Assembly (NCBI RefSeq): GCF_013359815.1
Contig: NZ_JABMCF010000040.1
Coordinates: 1-64,000 of the forward strand
Reading direction: 5' to 3'
Source: Curtobacterium flaccumfaciens
Lineage (GTDB): Bacteria > Actinomycetota > Actinomycetes > Actinomycetales > Microbacteriaceae
DNA: 64,000 nt
Made by a program: the position numbers and the translations under genes. The notes beneath the pieces were generated by a model, which ran no database searches, had not been told where the DNA came from, and was given only the letters and a program-made list of their open reading frames with translations. Positions 53,361-61,632 of this stretch are shown one piece after another (within the stretch, counting starts at the first letter, position 1; each line of letters opens with the position of its first letter).

Positions 53361-53529
53361 GTGGCAGACCGCTACGATCACGCGGACATCGGCACCGGAT
53401 GCCCTCGGCCTCGGGCAGGTCATCCGACGGACGAGGTCGCAGGGATGGGCGGTCGCTGTCGGCACCGCGACCGTCATGGCGATCGTGGTGTCCGTGACCT
53501 GGGTGGTCGTCGCGGAGCACGCTGGGTGA
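53361..53529 (+). pseudogene. Possible frameshifted small membrane protein
   Basis: GTG 53361 follows AGGAG by the right distance and reads ADRYDHADIGT. A one-base shift at about 53400 then gives a frame ending QVIRRTRSQGWAVAVGT and one hydrophobic helix (TVMAIVVSVTWVVVAEHAG) before TGA at 53527. The unshifted frame gives only low-complexity shadow sequence. The shift falls inside the repeat copied at 53784. The gap from 53260 to 53642 otherwise holds only the palindrome at 53541. Confidence 0.35.
53384..53418 (+). repeat. 35-bp direct repeat, copy A
   Basis: It is almost identical to 53784-53819, with one substitution and one missing C (GGACATCGGCACCGGATGCC against GGACATCGGCACCGGACGCC). 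Copy B is inside the SseB-like gene, copy A in the probable frameshifted small gene 400 bases away. Confidence 0.75.
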
Positions 53530-53540
53530 GTCAGCGCTGC

Positions 53541-53590
53541 GTGACGGTTCTGGTTCACGAACCCCGGGGATCGTGAACCAGAACCGTCAC
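53541..53590. repeat. 50-bp palindrome, copy 4 (REP-like)
   Basis: This is the fourth copy of the palindrome family, with arms 53541-53563 and 53568-53590. It lies 52 bases past the 3' end of the SseB-like minus-strand gene, again in a post-gene position. Confidence 0.85.
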
Positions 53591-53642
53591 CCGGCGGAAA
53601 ACGCCCCGCACTCACCCGGAGCGGACGGTGAGACGGAGCGGG

Positions 53643-54068
53643 TCAGTCGTCGCTGGTCGGGACGCCGCTCTGCATCTGCGCCCGCATCTGGGCGAGGACA
53701 TCGGCGTGCAGGAAGTTCGCCTCGGCCGCACTCGTGGGGTCGACCACGATGCCGAACTCCTCGGGGAGCGCGGACACGAGCTCGGACATCGGCACCGGAC
53801 GCCCCTCGGCCTCGGGCAGACCAGCGGCGAGTTCGTCCGGGTCGGTGAAGACGGGCACGAAGGGCTTGTCCCGGATCATGACGTGGGCGACGCTGCCGGC
53901 CTCCGGAGTGCCTGCTGGCTTCCAGGGGACCCACGCCGCGCTGCGCAGGAAGCCCGCGGGCGAGGCGGCCATCCTCCGTCGCAGTTCGGCGGCCGCGGTC
54001 GGCGGGGCCTTGTCGACGCCTCGGCCGAAGGCTGACCCGTTGGTCTGATCGGTACTCACGCCAGCCAT
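53643..54068 (-). CDS. SseB-like protein
   Basis: The protein of about 141 residues contains an SseB N-terminal-type domain (AAWVPWKPAGT, then VPVFTDPDELAAGLP, then PEEFGIVVDPTS), a small fold of unclear role that is frequent in Actinobacteria. The start is uncertain: ATG 54068 is chosen, while ATG 54089 and GTG 54062 are possible and none has a strong Shine-Dalgarno sequence. Positions 53784-53819 in its coding sequence are repeated at 53384. Confidence 0.7.
   Translation of the reverse strand: MAGVSTDQTNGSAFGRGVDKAPPTAAAELRRRMAASPAGFLRSAAWVPWKPAGTPEAGSVAHVMIRDKPFVPVFTDPDELAAGLPEAEGRPVPMSELVSALPEEFGIVVDPTSAAEANFLHADVLAQMRAQMQSGVPTSDD
53784..53819 (+). repeat. 36-bp direct repeat, copy B
   Basis: This copy lies within the SseB-like gene, where the minus strand encodes LPEAEGRPVPMSE. 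It repeats 53384-53418 with one base added and one changed. Confidence 0.75.
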
Positions 54069-54163
54069 GCTGTCACGGTCGGCGGACATGGCGGGGCCGA
54101 GCCGCGCCTCCAGGCCGAAGCCCGGCGCACGCGGACGTGGGCCGGGCGTCAGAGGTGACGGTC

Positions 54164-54967
54164 TCAGTACGCGGCCGACTGCCCGCCGTCGATCGGGACG
54201 ACCGTCGCGTTGACGTAGGACGCGTCGTCGGACAGCAGGAAGGCGACGACGGCGGCGATCTCGGGGGCCTCGCCGTAGCGCTTCGTCGGGTTGACCTGGA
54301 TGAACTCCTCGGCGGCCTTGCGGGGGTTCTCCGCATCGAGCTGCTTCATCGAGTTCTCGACCATGGGCGTCCAGATGGCACCGGGGGCGATGGCGTTGAT
54401 GCGGATGCCGTAGCGGCCGTACTCGACGGCCGAGTTGCGGGTGAGGCCGACGACGCCGTGCTTGGCGGCCGCGTACCCGGACTGGTTGCCGATGCCGCGG
54501 ATGCCGCCGACGCTCGCGGTGTTCACGACCATGCCGGAACCCTGCTCGCGCATGACCTTGAGCACCTTCTCGAGGCCGAGGAACACGCCGCGGAGGTTGA
54601 TCGACACGACCTTGTCGAACTCGGCGGCGGTGAAGGACTCGGTGGGGTTCTGCTTGCCCTCGATGCCGGCGTTGTTGAAGAAGCCGTCAATGCGGCCGAA
54701 GCGCTCGGTCGTGGCGGTGACGTAGGCGTCGACCTGGGCCTCGTCGGACACGTCGGCGACGGTCGTCAGGACCTGCGCGTCCGGGGTGGATTCGAGCACG
54801 GCGGTCTTCGTCGCCTCGAGTCCCTGCTCGGAGACGTCGACCAGGGAGAGCGCAGCGCCCTCGGCGGCCAGGCGGACGGCGGTCGCGCGGCCGAGGCCGG
54901 AGCCGCCGCCGGTGATGAGGACGACGCGGTCGGCGAAGCGGGTGGTGCCGGTGGTGGTTTCGGGCAT
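54164..54967 (-). CDS. Short-chain dehydrogenase/reductase
   Basis: The 267-residue classical SDR has cofactor motif TGGGSGLGRA (19-28), NNAGI, catalytic Ser in NTASVGGI, Tyr and Lys in YAAAKHG, and an NAIAPGAIWTPM loop. Asp in SLVDVSE suggests NAD+ rather than NADP+. The substrate is unknown. It has its own promoter region to the right, next to the 3' end of a GPP34 gene. Confidence 0.92.
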   Translation of the reverse strand: MPETTTGTTRFADRVVLITGGGSGLGRATAVRLAAEGAALSLVDVSEQGLEATKTAVLESTPDAQVLTTVADVSDEAQVDAYVTATTERFGRIDGFFNNAGIEGKQNPTESFTAAEFDKVVSINLRGVFLGLEKVLKVMREQGSGMVVNTASVGGIRGIGNQSGYAAAKHGVVGLTRNSAVEYGRYGIRINAIAPGAIWTPMVENSMKQLDAENPRKAAEEFIQVNPTKRYGEAPEIAAVVAFLLSDDASYVNATVVPIDGGQSAAY

Positions 54968-55124
54968 GGTGGGAGGCCTCCTGAGGTCTTCGACGGTGAA
55001 GGGCTCGGGGTCCGCGGTGGGGCAGCGAGTCCGATCGATGCATCTGCATCGAGATGGCTAGACTACACCTGTCGTTTAAGAGTGGAAACAGCAGGCGTCC
55101 GGGCGCCCCATCACGCTGCCGGCC

Positions 55125-55790
55125 TCAGCTCGTCACGATCGACGTCGTCGTTGCCATGGTCGCAGCCATGATCACGACGATCGTCGCGGCCTCGATCTCC
55201 TCGAGCACGGCCTTCACCGCCGGGCTCGCCCAGGTGCCCGAGGTGATCTCCTTCACCAGGTCCTTGTCGACGGCGCCGAACTGCTTGCGCAGGGTGTTCG
55301 TCGCGTCGAGCAGGCCGATGACCGCGGCGGAGAACGGCGTGGGTCCTGCCCGGCCAGCCAGCACGTCCCCGATGCCGGAACGCAGCAGTGCCTCCGGGGC
55401 TCCGTCCCGCTCCGGGTGCTTCGTGGTGGGGAAGAGGCCGAGCACCTTGCCCTGCTCGACGCTGATGATGCCCCTGGCGACGAGGCCGGCGAACACGTCG
55501 TCGCGCAGCCGCTGCTTGCCGAGTCGGCTCACCCACCACTTCGCCTTGCGCGGTGCACCGGATGCCGCGATCGACCCGACGACGCCGTCGAGCACCGGGT
55601 CGCCCGTGGCGGCGCCGTTGACGACGGTGACCAGGCCGTCCTGCAGCGAGATGGCACCGCGGAGTGCGAGGTCGGCGAGGACCGCACCCGCGAGACCGGT
55701 GTCCAGCGTCTGCCCGTCGAGGGACTTGCGGCCGTCGGGCTCGACCTGCAGGAGCGCGAACGCCTGTGGGACCGTGAGTTGCTCAGCCAT
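55125..55790 (-). CDS. GPP34 family protein
   Basis: The 221-residue alpha-helical protein is of the GPP34/GOLPH3 family, which in eukaryotes binds phosphoinositides; the bacterial role is unknown. Motifs include ALLQVEPDGRKSLDG, AGAVLADLALRGAIS and GLFPTTKHPERD. The C-terminus ends with a hydrophobic helix (TIVVIMAATMATT), which may touch the membrane. Confidence 0.85.
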   Translation of the reverse strand: MAEQLTVPQAFALLQVEPDGRKSLDGQTLDTGLAGAVLADLALRGAISLQDGLVTVVNGAATGDPVLDGVVGSIAASGAPRKAKWWVSRLGKQRLRDDVFAGLVARGIISVEQGKVLGLFPTTKHPERDGAPEALLRSGIGDVLAGRAGPTPFSAAVIGLLDATNTLRKQFGAVDKDLVKEITSGTWASPAVKAVLEEIEAATIVVIMAATMATTTSIVTS

Positions 55791-55867
55791 GCCCGCAGCC
55801 TGCCACGCGGGGCGGAGGTGCGCCGGGCCTCCGAGCCGACACCCAGCGGCGCCGGACCCGCCCGACG

Positions 55868-56659
55868 TCAGCAGGCGTCCAGCACCCGCACCATCGCGTC
55901 CCGCTCCGCTGGAGCCACCCAAAGGCGGTACTTCGCCTTCACCGTGACCTGGTGCTCGATGTAGGTGCAGCGGAACGCCTTGTTCGCCGGGAGCCAGGTC
56001 GCCGCGTCGCCGGAGCCCTTCTGCGAGTTGGACCGGCCGTCGACGGCGAACAGGTTCACCGGGTCGTTCGCCAGCGCCTGCCGCTCGGCCTCGGTGAGCC
56101 GCTGCGCTCCGGTGCGCCAGGCGTTCTCGAGCGCGACGACGTGGTCGATCTGCACGAGGGTCGAGGTCGTGTTGCCGCGCACGAAGTCCACCGTCGCACC
56201 CGTGTACGGCGAGACGAGGGTGCCGGTGAGCACCTTGCAGCGGCCCTCGCGGGTGATGTCGGCGAGGTCGCGCGCGAGGACGTCGTTCCGGGTGTCGCAC
56301 CCGTTGTGGTCGACGTCGAGCCAGGCGCTGCCGAAGTCACCGGTGCGGTCGTAGCCGGTGCCGGCTGCCTTGCCCTTGACGGGCAGGTCGGCCAGCTGGG
56401 TGCGTGCGCGGACCGCGTCGGCGTCGGTTCCGCGGCTGACGGTCGGACTGGAGGCGGGGCTCGCCCCCGACGACGCCTGCTGCGGTCCGATCGTGGTCGT
56501 CTCCCCGGCCGTGGGGCCGCCCGCAGCGGTCGTGCCCGCCGCGTCGGCGTCCGGCCCGAGGACACCGGACGCGTCGAGTGCGTACCCGCCGACGGCGAGG
56601 GCCAGGACGACGAGGACGGAGGTCAGGGTGATGCGGCTGCGGCGTCGGCGGGACGTCAT
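55868..56659 (-). CDS. Secreted HNH-family nuclease
   Basis: The 263-residue protein has an N-terminal signal or anchor (basic MTSRRRRSR, hydrophobic core about 11-28), a low-complexity linker and a C-terminal GmrSD/DUF1524-type HNH domain: DVDHNGCDTRNDVL, then QIDHVVALENAWRTGA and DPVNLFAVDGRSNSQKG. The His in IDHVV and the Asn residues form the metal site. It may degrade DNA outside the cell. Confidence 0.88.
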   Translation of the reverse strand: MTSRRRRSRITLTSVLVVLALAVGGYALDASGVLGPDADAAGTTAAGGPTAGETTTIGPQQASSGASPASSPTVSRGTDADAVRARTQLADLPVKGKAAGTGYDRTGDFGSAWLDVDHNGCDTRNDVLARDLADITREGRCKVLTGTLVSPYTGATVDFVRGNTTSTLVQIDHVVALENAWRTGAQRLTEAERQALANDPVNLFAVDGRSNSQKGSGDAATWLPANKAFRCTYIEHQVTVKAKYRLWVAPAERDAMVRVLDAC

Positions 56660-56725
56660 GCGGTGGGGCTCCAGGTGGTGCGGGGCGGAACGTGGCGCGG
56701 GTCGAACAGGGGCGCGGGCGGCGGG

Positions 56726-59700
56726 TCAGGTCAGCAGGGAGCGGATGTCGTCGGCGGTCAGGTCGTCGGCGAACAGGGCGTCGTCGTCGATCATCGTGGC
56801 GAACAGCTCGGCCTTGCGCGCGGCGAGGGCGAGGACCTTCTCCTCGATGGTGTCCTCGGCGATGAACCGTTGGACGCTGACCGACCGGGTCTGCCCGATG
56901 CGGTGCGTGCGGTCGACGGCCTGGGACTCGGCGGCGGGGTTCCACCACGGGTCGAGGACGAACACGGTGTCCGCCTCGGTCAGGGTGAGCCCGAACCCGC
57001 CGGCCTTCAACGAGATGAGGAACGCCGGGGCGGTGCCCTGCCGGAAGCGCTCGATGACCTCCGGGCGCTTGCGGGTGGAGCCGTCGAGGTACTCGTAGCC
57101 GATGCCCCGGGCGTCGAGGGCGTCGGACACCATCCGCAGGAACGAGGTGAACTGGCTGAACACCAGGGCGCGACGCCCCTCTGCCGCGAGCTGTTCGAGT
57201 TCGTCGAGCAGCAGGTCGAGCTTGGCGGAGGGGATCGGGGTCGAGCCCGACGTGACGTCCGAGTCCGACGACGACGACCCGGACGACACCAGCGCCGGCG
57301 ACAGCGCGAGCATCCGCAGCAGCGTCAGCGACCGGAACACGATCATCCGGTTCTTCGACAGGTCGTCGATCAGGTCGAGGACCTTCAAGCGCTCCCGGTT
57401 CAGCGTGCGCTCGTACAGCTCCCGGTGCGCGGGGTCGAGCGTGACCCGGACGACCTGCTCCTGCTTCGGCGGCAGGTCGGCCGCGACGGCTTCCTTCGTG
57501 CGGCGGAGCATGAGCGGCCGGATCCGTCGGCGCAGCCGCCCGGTGAGCTCCTGCCGGGCCTCGCCGCGGAGTTCGGGCGAGGCGAGGGGCTTCACGTAGT
57601 CGTCGCCGAACCGGGTCCAGGTGGACAGCAGCCCGGGCGCGACGATGTGGAACAGCGCCCACAGGTCCGTCAGCCCGTTCTCGAGCGGGGTGCCGGTGAT
57701 CGCGAACTTCACCGGTGCCTGCAGCTCCGAGGCCACGCGGTGGGTCTGGGACTGCGGGTTCTTCACGAACTGGGCCTCGTCGAGCACCAGCGCCGACCAC
57801 GGCAGGTCGGTCCAGGCGCGGGCGTCGAGTCGGAGCAGCGCGTACGAGGTGACGACGATGTCCGACGCTGCGGCGGTCCGGGCGACGAGCCCCGGGTCCT
57901 TCAACGACGTCGAGGTCACCGTCGCGACCCGCAGCGACGGCACGAACTTCGCTGCCTCGGCGGCCCAGTTGCCGACGACCGAGGTCGGGGCGACGACCAG
58001 GAACGGGGGCGCGTCGGGCTCCGCGTCACGACGGGCGGCGACCATCGCGAGCACCTGCAGCGTCTTGCCGAGGCCCATGTCGTCGGCGAGTACCCCACCG
58101 ATGCCGTGCGTCACCAGGAACGACAGCCACGCGTACCCGGCGTGCTGGTACGGCCGCAGGTCGGCGTGCACGGTGTCCGGCACGGGGACGTCACCCGGGG
58201 GAGTCGCCCCGAGCAGCCCCGAGGTGATCGCCTGCCACCGCTCGTCGTGCGAGGTCTCGTCGGCCAGCAGGTCGAACTCGGTCCACAGCCCGGCGTGCAG
58301 CGGTGTGACGGCGATCGGCTGGTCGGGCTCCCACTCGTCCAGGTCGCGGGCCTCGTCGATGAGCTCCTTGAGCCGGTCGAACGCGGGGTCGGCCAGCGAC
58401 AGGTACGAGTTGTCGACGAGCTTGAGCCGTCGCTGCCGACCCGCGAGCGCGGTGAGCAGCGGCGTGAAGGGGATCTGCTTGCCGTTGACGCTGACGATGA
58501 TGCCGAGGTCGAACCAGTCGTGCTTGTCCGACGGCATCGTCGTGACACGGATGTGCGGCCGCCCGCTCAACCGCTCGTAGTCGAGCCGCTCGCCCTGCAC
58601 GACCGTGCGGACGCCGTGCGACGGCAGCTCGGGCAGGAACTCGTTCGCGAACACCGCGACGTCGGCCCCGTCGACGGTGCCGTCCTGGAACCAGTCCAGC
58701 CCGCCACCGGGTCCGGCAGTGCGGACGGGAGGCCCGGCCTGCGTCGCGTCGTCGGCCGGCGTCGTCGACGCGGTCGGCTCCACCGCCACGGCCGGGTCCG
58801 CGACGGGATAGTCGCCGGTGCCCGTCGGATCGTCGGCGGCACGGAGCCCGGACAGGTCGGGGAGCGGGCCGTGCAGGGACACCGGGTCCTTCCGGCCGTC
58901 GACGTGCCAGCGCCAGTGCAGGTGCACGCGGTCGTCGGTGCGCGGGGCGCGGGCCGGCTCGAAGGTCGCGGTGAGCACGAGCTCCGGCGGGGTGCGCTCC
59001 GGCAGCTCCACCGAGCCGTCGGAGCTGACCAGGCCGAGGGCACCACGCAGCCGGGGTGACCAGTCGGCCAGGAACTCGTCGACCTCGGCGGTCGGCACGG
59101 TGATCCGGGTGCCCTCGACGAGCATGCGGCGCTGGTCCTCGGGCACCGGTGCCGGGGTCGGGGCGACGGCCACTGTGAACTCGGGGCTCTCGCGGAACAC
59201 GTAGACGCCGTGGTCGCCGATCATCCGCGCCGCTCCGGGCACCACGGGCCGGCCGTCGAGCACGGCACTCGCGCCGATCACCACGGCGTCGTCATGCCGG
59301 GCGACGTCGAGCAGCACCTGGGCCTGCGTGCCGAGCACCGCACCGCCCTCGCGCTTGCCGGTGACGAACTCGATGTCGAGCGCCGCGGCCTGCTGCAGGA
59401 GCGGCCAGAGCAGGGGGCTCCGGAAGTCGTCGAGGTGCAGCCAGTCGCTCTCACCCGGCAGGCCCGCGAGCTGCCCGGCGCGGTGCAGGGCGGCGAGCTG
59501 GAGGAACCAGGCGTGCTGCTCGGCACCGACGCCGAGCCGGTTCTGCGAGTAGGGGAGCGTGCCCCAGGTCAGCTGCCCGCGCACCCAGTTGCCGGCGTCG
59601 CTGCGGGTCACCGGACGGACCCCGAGCCGCACGCTGCGGGACGGCGCCGGCAGGGCGCGGCCGGCGGCACGGGCGCGCGAGGCGAGCTTGGCGGGGACCG

Positions 59701-60148
59701 CGTCACGCAACTCGAACTGCAGTCCCATCCGGGTGCCCTGCGGGGTGGGCGCCCGCTCGTCGTCACCGGCGAGGCGGGCGAGGTCGTGCCTCCAGTCCGA
59801 GGGCGGCGGAGCCGGCGTTTCCGGGCGTGGGCCGGCGTTCGCGGCGAGGGCGCGGGCGTTGATGGTGAGGAGCGCGGCCGCGACGTGCTTGCAGTCGCCG
59901 CCGAGCGGGCAGCTGCAGGTGCTGCGGACCGGGCGGACGAAGTCGCCGCGCGCCGGGGTGGTGTCGACGCGGAGTTCGTACGGGTCGTCGGCGGTGCCGG
60001 ACACGACCGCGGTGACCGTGCCGTCGTCGTCGTGCCAGGTGGCGTCGTCGACCAGGCCGGCGCGGACGACGTCGCGTGCGCGGCCGAAGGTCTGCGGCCC
60101 CACGAAGCGGATGACGTCGACGGCGTCGATCATCGGGGCAGCAGGCAC
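56726..60148 (-). CDS. SWIM zinc-finger SNF2 helicase
   Basis: The 1140-residue protein has an N-terminal SWIM zinc finger (CSCPLGGDCKH, about 73-84), a long linker domain and a SNF2 ATPase: Walker A DDMGLGKTLQ (about 684), VLDEAQFVKNP, then a helicase C domain with FLISLKAGGFGLTLTEAD and HRIGQTRSVSVQRF. It is in the RapA/HepA-like group and would remodel nucleoprotein complexes. GTG 60148 (VPAAPMIDAVD) is the chosen start; ATG 60133 is the alternative. Confidence 0.9.
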   Translation of the reverse strand: MPAAPMIDAVDVIRFVGPQTFGRARDVVRAGLVDDATWHDDDGTVTAVVSGTADDPYELRVDTTPARGDFVRPVRSTCSCPLGGDCKHVAAALLTINARALAANAGPRPETPAPPPSDWRHDLARLAGDDERAPTPQGTRMGLQFELRDAVPAKLASRARAAGRALPAPSRSVRLGVRPVTRSDAGNWVRGQLTWGTLPYSQNRLGVGAEQHAWFLQLAALHRAGQLAGLPGESDWLHLDDFRSPLLWPLLQQAAALDIEFVTGKREGGAVLGTQAQVLLDVARHDDAVVIGASAVLDGRPVVPGAARMIGDHGVYVFRESPEFTVAVAPTPAPVPEDQRRMLVEGTRITVPTAEVDEFLADWSPRLRGALGLVSSDGSVELPERTPPELVLTATFEPARAPRTDDRVHLHWRWHVDGRKDPVSLHGPLPDLSGLRAADDPTGTGDYPVADPAVAVEPTASTTPADDATQAGPPVRTAGPGGGLDWFQDGTVDGADVAVFANEFLPELPSHGVRTVVQGERLDYERLSGRPHIRVTTMPSDKHDWFDLGIIVSVNGKQIPFTPLLTALAGRQRRLKLVDNSYLSLADPAFDRLKELIDEARDLDEWEPDQPIAVTPLHAGLWTEFDLLADETSHDERWQAITSGLLGATPPGDVPVPDTVHADLRPYQHAGYAWLSFLVTHGIGGVLADDMGLGKTLQVLAMVAARRDAEPDAPPFLVVAPTSVVGNWAAEAAKFVPSLRVATVTSTSLKDPGLVARTAAASDIVVTSYALLRLDARAWTDLPWSALVLDEAQFVKNPQSQTHRVASELQAPVKFAITGTPLENGLTDLWALFHIVAPGLLSTWTRFGDDYVKPLASPELRGEARQELTGRLRRRIRPLMLRRTKEAVAADLPPKQEQVVRVTLDPAHRELYERTLNRERLKVLDLIDDLSKNRMIVFRSLTLLRMLALSPALVSSGSSSSDSDVTSGSTPIPSAKLDLLLDELEQLAAEGRRALVFSQFTSFLRMVSDALDARGIGYEYLDGSTRKRPEVIERFRQGTAPAFLISLKAGGFGLTLTEADTVFVLDPWWNPAAESQAVDRTHRIGQTRSVSVQRFIAEDTIEEKVLALAARKAELFATMIDDDALFADDLTADDIRSLLT

Positions 60149-60243
60149 GGGACCATCGTGCCAGTCGCCACCGACGATCCGGGCCGCCACCCTGTGCGAC
60201 GGACATCTGACAGGACTACCGTCCAACTCGGAGCGCGACGACT

Positions 60244-60468
60244 GTGGTCCAAGGAACCGATTGGAAACGCATGCCGGACCGACTGCGGTGGGTACGCGAC
60301 TCAGCCGACCACTGGAACGGATGGATCGACGCCGAGGTCGTGTGCGACATCACCCGGACGGACACGTACACCGTCGATTCCCCGGACCACTCGTTGACCG
60401 GCGGGCACTCGTCCTTCGAGAGCGCCGCCGCTCAAGTGCACGGCTGGGTTCGCTGGACCGGCCGTTAG
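60244..60468 (+). CDS. Small hypothetical protein
   Basis: The 74-residue frame (or 65 residues from ATG 60271, which has GGAAACGC in front) is acidic and Trp-rich in parts (DHWNGWIDAEVV, VHGWVRWTGR). No family is recognised. It lies between the divergent helicase start and the AraC-type gene with room for its own promoter. Confidence 0.5.
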   Translation: MVQGTDWKRMPDRLRWVRDSADHWNGWIDAEVVCDITRTDTYTVDSPDHSLTGGHSSFESAAAQVHGWVRWTGR

Positions 60469-60584
60469 GCCGCAGAGCGCAACCCGGTTGTACGTCCACC
60501 CACTGCTCCCTAGCGTGAGAGGGCAGGCCGGGGACCACCCGGAGGTGACCACACCGCTCTGCTCCAGGAGAGAGAGGTGTTCCC

Positions 60585-61586
60585 ATGACCGACACGACGG
60601 AGTCGCAGGCGCCCGCTCCGGGTTCCGATCCTGCTGCACGGCCCGCCCAGCCACGTTCGCTCGTCGCCGTGGCCGGCCAAGACACCGACGAAGCCATCAG
60701 CTCGCTCGCCGGCATGTACGCGGGCAAGGCCTGGTACTCCCGAGCCCTCGACCAGGACTACTGGTTCAAGTACGTCGGTGTCGGTGACGAACGGCTGAGC
60801 GTCCGCCGTTCCCAGATGCACGGCTACCTGCGCGGTGACGTCGCCACCGAGGGCGAGGTCGTCGTCCAGTGGCTCGAACGCGGCGAGGCCCGCGTCGACG
60901 TCGGCCGCGACGAGGTCCGCATGCAGCCCGGCGTCCCGACGCTGTTCCCCGTCGAGCGCCGCTTCGAGATGGAGTACCAGGACTGGGACCAGCGCCTGGT
61001 GCACCTGCGCCGTGACCTGGTGCTCGACGTCGCCGCCGAGGACCACCTGGTCGACGGCACCATGGCGTTCGACACCACGGCCGCGCCGAACCTGACCGCC
61101 GTCGGCCTGTGGCGGACCGCCGTGTCCGGCGCGCTCCGTGCGCTGCGCGAGGAGGGCGACGAGTCCCTCGCCTGGCACGAGGCGCAGCGTGACGTCGCCC
61201 GGGCCCTGTTCCGCATGTACCCGCTGCAGGCCGAGCGGTTCCCCGCGGGCTACGGCACCCGGAGTGACGGACGGCTCCGTGCAGCGGTCGAGTTCATCCA
61301 GGCACACGCCCACGAACCGCTCACCGTCGCCGACATCGCGCAGGCCGCGGGGCTGAGCATCCGAGGGATCCAGGAGTCGTTCCAGCGGGCGTTCGAGCGC
61401 TCGCCGATGACGTACCTGCGCGAGGTGCGGCTCGGACGGGTGCACGAGGAACTGCGGATCCTGGACCCGCAGGCCACCTCGGTGGCGGACGTCGCCCGGC
61501 GGTGGGGCTTCGCGCACATGGGGCGGTTCGCCTCGGTGTACGCGAACCGGTTCGGGGAGTACCCGCGGGACACGTTGCGGCGCTGA
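60585..61586 (+). CDS. AraC-family transcriptional regulator
   Basis: The 333-residue regulator has an AraC-type cupin-like ligand domain (about 50-190) and a C-terminal pair of HTHs (about 230-330): LTVADIAQAAGLSIRGIQES and SVADVARRWGFAHMGRFASVY. GAGAGAGGTG lies upstream of ATG 60585. The ligand is unknown; the domain resembles regulators of aromatic or amide metabolism. It converges with the downstream permease gene. Confidence 0.9.
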   Translation: MTDTTESQAPAPGSDPAARPAQPRSLVAVAGQDTDEAISSLAGMYAGKAWYSRALDQDYWFKYVGVGDERLSVRRSQMHGYLRGDVATEGEVVVQWLERGEARVDVGRDEVRMQPGVPTLFPVERRFEMEYQDWDQRLVHLRRDLVLDVAAEDHLVDGTMAFDTTAAPNLTAVGLWRTAVSGALRALREEGDESLAWHEAQRDVARALFRMYPLQAERFPAGYGTRSDGRLRAAVEFIQAHAHEPLTVADIAQAAGLSIRGIQESFQRAFERSPMTYLREVRLGRVHEELRILDPQATSVADVARRWGFAHMGRFASVYANRFGEYPRDTLRR

Positions 61587-61632
61587 GGGGCGTGGGCGTG
61601 GGCGTGGGCGCTGCCGGCGTCGGCTGCCGCGC

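Noticed and set aside
55952-59059. A plus-strand open frame of about 1035 codons
   Set aside because: It is antisense to the HNH and SNF2 genes and has only low-complexity shadow composition.
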